DNA of 64,000 nt from an uncultured Hoeflea sp. (lineage in GTDB: Bacteria > Pseudomonadota > Alphaproteobacteria > Rhizobiales > Rhizobiaceae). The stretch spans positions 1 to 64,000 of the forward strand of contig NZ_CANMVK010000005.1 of assembly GCF_947501405.1 (NCBI RefSeq), in the 5' to 3' direction. How positions within the stretch are numbered: the first letter of the stretch is position 1; each line of letters starts with the position of its first letter. A model generated the notes under the pieces. It saw nothing but the letters and a program-made list of their open reading frames with translations, was not told the origin of the DNA and ran no database searches. The translations under genes were made by a program, and so were the position numbers. Of the stretch, positions 57,115 to 64,000 are shown piece by piece.

Positions 57115-58113
57115 TTATCCCGCTGTCTCGGCTTGCTCTGCAGCAATCGTGACGATGATGTTGCCGGCCTTTTCAGGGGCGGAGAAGAAAGTATGGGCCT
57201 CAGCAATCCGGTCGAAAGTGAAGCGTGCTCCGATATGCGGCCTCAACTGTCCGGCCTCGGCGAGCCCGGCCAGGAACCGCAGATCTTCAGCCCGTTCGGG
57301 TGCGTAGCCACCGGCCGCCTTGCGGCCTTTGGTCTTGCGCGCCAGCAGGGAGCCCAGCAATTGCCAAAGACTGGCGGACACAAGCATCAGGCGTCCGCCG
57401 GGTTTCAGCGCTCCGCCATACCTCGCGTATGTCGCTGTGCCGCTGGTGTCGAGGATGACGTCGTACGCCTCGCTGTCGGCGGCCGGATCTTCGCGTGTGT
57501 AGTCGATCACCCGGTTGGCGCCAAGCGAACGCACCAGGTCGACATGCGGCGTTGAGCATACACCGGTTACGTCCGCGCCGAAGTGCTTGCCGAGTTGCAC
57601 GGCGGCACTGCCGACCCCGCCCGATGCACCCACCACCAAAAGCCGGTCGCCGGATTTGAGCCCTGCCTTGTTGCGCAGGAAATCCAGCGCCGTGGCGCCG
57701 CCGAAGGACAGTGCCGCGGTTTCGTCGAGGGAGAGATTGACAGGCGCATGGGCAATGGCGGCGTCCTCCCGGATCACCGCGTATTCTGCATAACCGCCAA
57801 AACTGCCGCCGGGATAGGCAAACACCCGGTCGCCGGGCCTGAAATGGCGCACCTTGTCGCCGACCGCATCGACGATGCCGGCGAATTCGGTCCCCAGGAT
57901 CTGCTTACGCGGCCGTGTCAAGCCGAACACCAGCCGCCCGATCAGGCCAAATCCCGCAGGCAGGTCCAGCGCCCGGGCGCGATAATCGCCGGCGGTGACG
58001 CTGCTGGCGTGGATCCGGACGAGCACCTCGTCCGGCTTTGGGGCCGGCTTGGGACGCTCGACCAGCTTGAGCACTTCGGGTGGGCCGTAGCGGTTGTAAA
58101 TGGCGGTTTTCAT
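57115..58113 (-). CDS. Zinc-independent NADPH:quinone oxidoreductase-like (MDR family)
   Basis: 332 residues. GroES-like N-terminus (VLVRIHASSVTAGDYRAR, LGTEFAGIVDAVG) and a Rossmann domain with LLVVGASGGVGSAAVQLGKHFGA. The zinc-binding residues of alcohol dehydrogenases are missing, so it belongs to the quinone reductase branch of the MDR superfamily. ATG 58113 has GGAG nine bases upstream; an extension to 58221 lacks support and would run into the divergent LysR gene. It is divergently paired with a LysR regulator, its probable controller. Confidence 0.92.
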   Translation of the reverse strand: MKTAIYNRYGPPEVLKLVERPKPAPKPDEVLVRIHASSVTAGDYRARALDLPAGFGLIGRLVFGLTRPRKQILGTEFAGIVDAVGDKVRHFRPGDRVFAYPGGSFGGYAEYAVIREDAAIAHAPVNLSLDETAALSFGGATALDFLRNKAGLKSGDRLLVVGASGGVGSAAVQLGKHFGADVTGVCSTPHVDLVRSLGANRVIDYTREDPAADSEAYDVILDTSGTATYARYGGALKPGGRLMLVSASLWQLLGSLLARKTKGRKAAGGYAPERAEDLRFLAGLAEAGQLRPHIGARFTFDRIAEAHTFFSAPEKAGNIIVTIAAEQAETAG

Positions 58114-58164
58114 GGTTTCGTGCTCCGTTGATACCGCATCCATACACATGCGCTTGCGCAGAAT

Positions 58165-58177
58165 AAATTGACAATTT
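58165..58177. promoter_or_regulatory. Palindromic LysR-type operator candidate in the divergent promoter
   Basis: AAATTG-A-CAATTT, a perfect 13-base palindrome between the oxidoreductase and LysR starts. It overlaps a TTGACA -35-like box (58168-58173) reading towards the LysR gene, suggesting autorepression. Confidence 0.5.
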
Positions 58178-58190
58178 GCGTGGATTGGAT

Positions 58191-59090
58191 ATGCAAATAT
58201 GCATGGATTGGCGCAAAACACGATTTGACTGGAACCGGGCCCGGGCCTTTCTGGTCACGGTTGAAGAGGGCTCGTTGTCGGCAGCGGCGCGGAAGCTCGG
58301 TATGGCGCAGCCGACGCTGGGACGGCAGGTCGCGGCGCTTGAGCGAGAGCTCGGTGTGGCCCTGTTCGAGCGCGTCGGGCGCGGGCTCGAACTGACGCCG
58401 GGCGGGTTGGCACTGGTCGATCATGTCCGCGCCATGGGCGAAGCCGCAGCGCGGGTGTCGCTGGCCGCCTCGGGCACGGCGCAGTCGATCGAGGGCACGG
58501 TGTCGATCAGCGCCAGCGAGGTGGATGCGGCCTACCGGCTTCCGGCTATCGTCGCGCAGCTGCGAAAGATCGCCCCGGGCGTCGACGTGGAGATCGTGGC
58601 CACCAATGCAGAAAGCGATCTCAGGCGTCGCGAGGCCGATATCGCAATCCGCAACTACCGGCCGACGCAGCCCAACCTCGTGGCGCGGAAGATCCGCGAA
58701 ATCGACGGACGTATTTATGCAACACCAGGATATCTGGACAGCATCGGCAACCCGGTCACGCCCGAAGCGCTGTCGAAAGCAGATTTCATCGGCTTCAATC
58801 GCACGGATGATTTCATTGCGGCAATGACCCGGTTCGGCCTGACGCTGACCCAAGCCAAATTCCCGGTGGTGTCGGAAAGCCATCTGGTGCAGTGGGAGCA
58901 TGTCAAGCAGGGGCTGGGGATTGGCATCATGACCTCGGACATTGGCGGGCGGGAGCCCAGGGTGGTCGAGGTGCTCCCTGATAGTGACCCGATCATCGTG
59001 CCGGTTTGGCTGGTGGCCCATCGCGATGTGCACACCAGCCGGCGGGTGCGGCTGGTGTTCGACCTGCTGGCCCGGGAACTGGGCGCCTGA
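58191..59090 (+). CDS. LysR-family transcriptional regulator
   Basis: About 299 residues. An N-terminal winged helix-turn-helix (ARAFLVTVEEGSLSAAARKLG, QPTLGRQVAALERELGVALFER) precedes the periplasmic-binding-like effector domain (IEGTVSISASE, ADIAIRNY, GLGIGIMTSDIG). It is divergent from the quinone oxidoreductase gene, the classic arrangement for a local regulator. ATG 58191 has GGATT six bases upstream; ATG 58203 is also possible. Confidence 0.93.
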   Translation: MQICMDWRKTRFDWNRARAFLVTVEEGSLSAAARKLGMAQPTLGRQVAALERELGVALFERVGRGLELTPGGLALVDHVRAMGEAAARVSLAASGTAQSIEGTVSISASEVDAAYRLPAIVAQLRKIAPGVDVEIVATNAESDLRRREADIAIRNYRPTQPNLVARKIREIDGRIYATPGYLDSIGNPVTPEALSKADFIGFNRTDDFIAAMTRFGLTLTQAKFPVVSESHLVQWEHVKQGLGIGIMTSDIGGREPRVVEVLPDSDPIIVPVWLVAHRDVHTSRRVRLVFDLLARELGA

Positions 59091-59229
59091 TCGTCACAGG
59101 CGAGCGTTACCTTGCCATCCCGCATCGCTGGATTCCTGGACCTTGAACCGGAATTGACATTGGTCAATGCCGGGGCTGAAGCCGCATGTTTGCCTGTAAA
59201 TCCATCGCAACCTTGGGGCCAAAAATCCG

Positions 59230-60606
59230 ATGCAACGGATCAGGATTCTACTTGTGTTCGCCGTCTCGCTGTGCGGAATTGCCGCCACGCAACCGGCGTC
59301 AGCACAAGCCGTCGGAACCTGTATTGACACTACGGAGATCCGTGCCTGGCTGGATCAGGCAGGCATCGGCGCTGCACCACGTCTGGCCGGGAACAGCGCC
59401 AGCGACACAGAGATTGCAAGCGTGGAAGCAGTGAGTGAAAACACCCCCGCTGCCGGTCAGGCCGGGGACGGGAGCGGCTGCCTGTCGTGCCATTCAAACG
59501 CCGGTTTCCTAATGGGCGAAGTCAAGCCGGCTGAGGCTCCGCCCGAAGATGGCTGCGCCACGGCGCCTTCCCGGCCCGCCTTCCTGAACTCCTTCGTGCG
59601 GCCGGATTTCCTGCAAAGTCTGCATGGCGCCATCGGCTGCGTGACCTGCCATGGCGGCGACGACACGACGACAGACTTTCACGCCGCCCACGCCAACCAG
59701 ACCGACGCCAACGCGATCTGTTCAACCTGCCATGAAGACATCGCCAAACGCCATGAAACCAGCCTGCACGGCACCTTGAACGGCATGGCCGAGGCGCTGC
59801 GCCTGCGCAGTGGCGAAGACAATTTTCACACCCTCAATCCCGTGTGGGAAGCTGATTGCGCGACTTGCCATGCCGCCTGTTCGGACTGTCATCTGACTTT
59901 GCCGCAGGCCGTCGGCGGCGGTCTGATCCGCGGCCATGATTTCTTCGCAACCCCGCCGATGGAAGAGACCTGCGCCACCTGTCACGGATCGCGCGCCGGG
60001 GGTGAGTATCTGGGGCAGCACGAAGGGCTGGAACCGGATGTGCATTTCGAAGCCGGGATGCATTGTGTCGATTGCCACACCAATGATCTTCATGGCGACG
60101 GCAAAACCTATCAATCGCGATGGCAGGTCGAGGGCCGCGCCCAGTGCACCGATTGTCATGCCGCCCTGCCCAACGCCACGGTGATGGCGCATCAGCAAAA
60201 TCACGATGAGCTGAGTTGTCAGACCTGTCACAGCCAGCCCTATCAGAACTGCTTTTCCTGCCATACCGGAGAAGAGGACGGCGCCTATTTCCGCCGCGCC
60301 GGAGACAAGAGGCTGGAGTTGAAGATCGGACGCAACACCGAACCGGATTATCCGCATGGTATCGTGACGCTGCGCAACAACCCGGTCTCGCGTGACAGTT
60401 TCGATCACTTCGGCGAGGGACTTCTGCCGCATTTCGATGACTATCCGACCTGGAAGACCGCAGCGCCTCACAACATCCGCCGGGTGACCGAACAGAACCG
60501 GAGCTGCGGCGCCTGCCATGCCAATCAGGACATCTTTCTTGCACCCGGCGACCTCGATCCCGACGGCGCCGCCGCCAACACCGAGGTCATACTGAATCCC
60601 GATTGA
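59230..60606 (+). CDS. Exported multiheme c-type cytochrome (11 CXXCH sites)
   Basis: 458 residues. A signal peptide ends at ASAQA. Eleven CXXCH heme motifs can be counted in order: CLSCH, CVTCH, CSTCH, CATCH, CSDCH, CATCH, CVDCH, CTDCH, CQTCH, CFSCH and CGACH. The fourth and fifth are only seven residues apart. Many further histidines could serve as distal ligands. Eleven hemes in one periplasmic protein is unusual for this type of bacterium; a role in periplasmic electron transfer (sulfur, nitrogen or metal compounds) is an inference. A rhodanese protein is encoded 75 bases downstream. Confidence 0.92.
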   Translation: MQRIRILLVFAVSLCGIAATQPASAQAVGTCIDTTEIRAWLDQAGIGAAPRLAGNSASDTEIASVEAVSENTPAAGQAGDGSGCLSCHSNAGFLMGEVKPAEAPPEDGCATAPSRPAFLNSFVRPDFLQSLHGAIGCVTCHGGDDTTTDFHAAHANQTDANAICSTCHEDIAKRHETSLHGTLNGMAEALRLRSGEDNFHTLNPVWEADCATCHAACSDCHLTLPQAVGGGLIRGHDFFATPPMEETCATCHGSRAGGEYLGQHEGLEPDVHFEAGMHCVDCHTNDLHGDGKTYQSRWQVEGRAQCTDCHAALPNATVMAHQQNHDELSCQTCHSQPYQNCFSCHTGEEDGAYFRRAGDKRLELKIGRNTEPDYPHGIVTLRNNPVSRDSFDHFGEGLLPHFDDYPTWKTAAPHNIRRVTEQNRSCGACHANQDIFLAPGDLDPDGAAANTEVILNPD

Positions 60607-60681
60607 GGCGCATTGACCGCGCCCGTTCAGGAAGCCGACCGTGGTTTCGCCCCGCCGCCCCATATTAGAAGGAACACCGAC

Positions 60682-61188
60682 ATGAACACTCCGATCAGAT
60701 TGAGCATCATTGCCGCAATCGCTGCAGGCGCCCTGATTGCGGGCGCGGGCGCGGATGCGGCCATGGCAGAGGAAAACCCGCTGTTTGCACCTTCGCCCAA
60801 CTATCTTGAGCGCGCCCATACGACGTTGACGGGATTGCGCAACATGACTCCCAAATGGGGGATTCAGCCGGTGGAGGCCTTCAAGACGACGATGGACGCC
60901 GGCGTACCCATCGTGATGATCGACGTGCGCGAGCCGGCCGAATGGGCCGAAGGCGTGATTGACGGGGCGATGCTGCTCAATCTCAATGAGATTCCGACCG
61001 AGGAGGGCCTAGCGAAGCTTCCGGCCGACCGCATGACAGCGATCGGTGTCTATTGCAAGTCCGGCCACCGATCGGGACTGGCGCTCTCGGTTTTGCATCA
61101 GCTCGGTTATGCAAATGCCATCAATATGGCGGGCGGTTTCGAAGCCTGGAAAAAGGCCGAATACCCCACCGTAAAACCAGCCGAGTAG
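60682..61188 (+). CDS. Exported rhodanese-domain protein
   Basis: 168 residues. A signal peptide of about 30 residues (ends near AAMAEE) precedes a single rhodanese domain with DVREPAEWAEGVIDGA and the active-site loop VYCKSGHRSG with its catalytic Cys. A periplasmic sulfurtransferase or sulfur carrier is expected. AGAAGGA lies before ATG 60682. It follows the 11-heme cytochrome in the same direction with a 75-base gap, so the two probably form an operon. Confidence 0.9.
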   Translation: MNTPIRLSIIAAIAAGALIAGAGADAAMAEENPLFAPSPNYLERAHTTLTGLRNMTPKWGIQPVEAFKTTMDAGVPIVMIDVREPAEWAEGVIDGAMLLNLNEIPTEEGLAKLPADRMTAIGVYCKSGHRSGLALSVLHQLGYANAINMAGGFEAWKKAEYPTVKPAE

Positions 61189-61457
61189 TTTGCTGCCCGG
61201 TGCGTGATCACGCGCCAACTGTGGATGCTTGAGAGCCGGCTTACAAAGGCTCGCGCCGCGAGATGGGACGTGAGCCCGAAGCGGGGCGCAGTGTCAGCGG
61301 GCTCCGGAATAGGGTGCCCCGCAGTGGTGCCGGCAGTCTTGTTATCGTTGGGCCGGCTCCACACATGAAGAGGACACACAGGGTTCGGTCCATGCGCGTT
61401 GGTGAAGACTGGCGGCCTATGCCAAATCCTGCACGCCCTCTCATGAAAGGCACTCCA

Positions 61458-62531
61458 ATGCCTGCTCCCGACTATCCCGCCGCCGGTACCGTGCTTGTGA
61501 CCGGGGCAACCGGTTTTGTCGCAGGTTGGCTGGTCAAGCGGCTGCTTGAGGAAGGAATGAACGTTCACGCCGCCGTGCGCGATCCCTCGAACACCTCGAA
61601 GACCGCCCATCTGACCCGGCTTGCCGGGGAACTGCCCGGTACGCTCGAACTGTTTGAGGCTGATCTTCTCAAAGAAGGCAGTTACGGGGACGCCATGGCG
61701 GGCTGCACGGTGGTGTTTCATACCGCCTCGCCATTCACCAGCAAGTTTGAAGATCCGCAGCGCGATCTGGTCGATCCCGCGGTCAAGGGAACCCGCAACG
61801 TGCTGACCACAGCTAACGAGATTTTAAGTGTAGAGCGGGTGGTGGTGACCAGCTCGGTTGTCGCGATGTATGGCGACAACGTTGATATTGCCCGGGCATC
61901 GGGCGCGGTGCTGACCGAGGAAGACTGGAACACCACCTCGTCGCTTGATCACCAGCCCTACTCCTATTCCAAGGTGGAGGCCGAAAGGGCCGCCTGGCAG
62001 ATCGCCCGGGCGCAGGATCGCTGGAAGCTGGTAACAGTCAATCCGTCGCTGGTGATGGGGCCTACCCTTTCCGGGCACTCGACATCGGAATCCCACACCC
62101 TCGTCAGGCAGATGGGCGACGGCACGCTCAAGACCGGCGCGCCGCCGCTTCAGATCGGCATGGTCGATGTGCGCGATGTGGCCGAGGCCCATATGCGCGC
62201 TGGCTTCGTGGCTGGGGCAGAGGGCCGCTACATCACCTCTGCAGGGTCGGTGTCGTTTCTCGAGATGAGTCGCATGCTACGTGCCGGATTTGGCGACCAG
62301 TGGCCGTTTCCGACACGCGAACTGCCGAAATGGCTGGTCTGGCTGGTCGGACCAATGCTGAACGGATCGCTGACGCGGAAGATGATCTCACGCAATATGG
62401 GTTACCCCTGGAAAGCGGATCACTCGAAGTCACAACGTGATCTCGGTATGCAGTACGGGCCGGTCAGCAAGGCTGTGACGGACATGTTTGCGGAAATGAT
62501 CGAAAACGGGACGGTCAAACCACCGCGATAG
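61458..62531 (+). CDS. NAD(P)-dependent reductase, dihydroflavonol-4-reductase-like extended SDR
   Basis: 357 residues. GATGFVAGWLVKRLLEEG is the Rossmann glycine motif; VVVTSSVVAMYG and the YSYSKVEAERAAW pair hold the catalytic Ser and Tyr/Lys; VNPSLVMGP follows. Members reduce aldehydes or ketones, or epimerise sugars; the substrate here is unknown. ATG 61458 with AAAGG seven bases upstream is preferred over the upstream starts 61443 and 61263. No operon partner is clear; the palindrome GCGTGATCACGC lies upstream (61202-61213). Confidence 0.88.
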   Translation: MPAPDYPAAGTVLVTGATGFVAGWLVKRLLEEGMNVHAAVRDPSNTSKTAHLTRLAGELPGTLELFEADLLKEGSYGDAMAGCTVVFHTASPFTSKFEDPQRDLVDPAVKGTRNVLTTANEILSVERVVVTSSVVAMYGDNVDIARASGAVLTEEDWNTTSSLDHQPYSYSKVEAERAAWQIARAQDRWKLVTVNPSLVMGPTLSGHSTSESHTLVRQMGDGTLKTGAPPLQIGMVDVRDVAEAHMRAGFVAGAEGRYITSAGSVSFLEMSRMLRAGFGDQWPFPTRELPKWLVWLVGPMLNGSLTRKMISRNMGYPWKADHSKSQRDLGMQYGPVSKAVTDMFAEMIENGTVKPPR

Positions 62532-62751
62532 GCAACAGGCGCGTTTGCGCGAGGCCCAGATCCCGGCAACAATTCGGTTGATTGGGTGGTAATCTGGCGA
62601 TCACATTGCTGAATGCCGCCACGCCCAACGCGCCAGGCATCACGCACGGTCTGTGAGCCAAGTCGCTGTGTGGCGGCACTCCGAATCGATGAACTGATGC
62701 CAGAGCCTGGAGGCGCCGGCATCAGCCAAATTCTCTTTCCGTGGTCAGGCT

Positions 62752-63906
<1,155 letters not shown>

Positions 63907-63979
63907 TGGATTGCTCCTTGTGCGTGGAGGATGAGAATTGGTGTCGTGTGACTTCGGCGTGGATCATCTGGGCATCAGC

Positions 63980-64000
63980 CGTCGCGCGCGTTGCGCGACG
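63980..64000. other. GC-rich inverted repeat at the right edge
   Basis: A perfect eight-base stem CGTCGCGC / GCGCGACG with a GCGTT loop. It lies 74 bases upstream of the AKR start and touches the window end, so it could be a terminator of the next gene or an operator. No gene can be called in 63907-64000. Confidence 0.4.

Noticed and set aside
62532-62751. Transposon or gene remnant in the gap before the aldo/keto reductase gene
   Set aside because: No inverted repeats, target duplication or transposase motif could be seen; only short unsupported open frames.

Overview
This 64 kb window is chromosomal DNA of a GC-rich alphaproteobacterium, most likely of the order Hyphomicrobiales (Rhizobiales; Rhizobiaceae/Phyllobacteriaceae, Hoeflea-like). 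The clues are the dapF-mtaB-ftsY order, the ffh-chorismate mutase-rpsP-rimM-trmD-rplS run, the sdhCDAB operon, a rhizobial Omp25/31-type porin-like protein, and a CyaC-type ferredoxin adenylate cyclase. No rRNA, tRNA, CRISPR array, complete insertion sequence or prophage was seen.

Layout. 1-4.0 kb: minus-strand housekeeping genes ftsY (partial), mtaB and dapF, then an exported metallo-beta-lactamase-fold hydrolase. 4.2-8.6 kb: a double-CDGSH iron-sulfur protein, a Rieske/glutamate-synthase-like flavoprotein and an SLC13-type permease. 8.6-15.1 kb: TrhA/hemolysin III and a GNAT enzyme, then the ffh to rplS translation/secretion block, closed by a strong terminator. 15.2-30 kb: a tiny flagellar-rod-like protein, three class III nucleotide cyclase genes, a DUF3095 cyclase-like protein, an oligopeptide-type ABC importer split over two loci, UDP-glucuronate 4-epimerase and a secreted polysaccharide-lyase-like protein. 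31-38 kb: a glycan block with four glycosyltransferases, UDP-glucose dehydrogenase and a polysaccharide deacetylase-like protein. 38-45.7 kb: two metallo-phosphoesterase/hydrolase genes, a stand-alone cyclic-nucleotide-binding protein, an ABC exporter-like protein whose ATPase motifs are destroyed, and two divergent small methyltransferase-like genes. 46-48.7 kb: a CHASE4-GGDEF protein, a repeat-containing exported protein and a GNAT enzyme. 48.9-53.3 kb: sdhCDAB, interrupted between sdhA and sdhB by an AT-rich orphan gene. 53.4-64 kb: outer membrane protein, creD, a trans-sulfuration enzyme, a quinone oxidoreductase/LysR divergent pair, an 11-heme cytochrome c with a rhodanese, an SDR-type reductase and a Tat-exported aldo/keto reductase.

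How the genes may work together. From 15.7 to 45.7 kb, genes that could make (CyaC-like and two variant cyclases), bind (cNMP-binding protein) and perhaps hydrolyse (calcineurin-like and MBL-fold enzymes) a cyclic nucleotide are interleaved with genes for a uronic-acid-containing glycan. These include ugd and lpsL for UDP-GlcA and UDP-GalA, glycosyltransferases, a deacetylase and a lyase. I infer that this is a cyclic-nucleotide-linked surface-glycan locus. No polymerase, flippase or priming transferase is visible in the window.

The two least-explained items are the pseudo-ABC/cNMP-binding/methyltransferase cassette (41.2-45.7 kb) and the orphan gene inside the sdh operon (51.6-52.5 kb).
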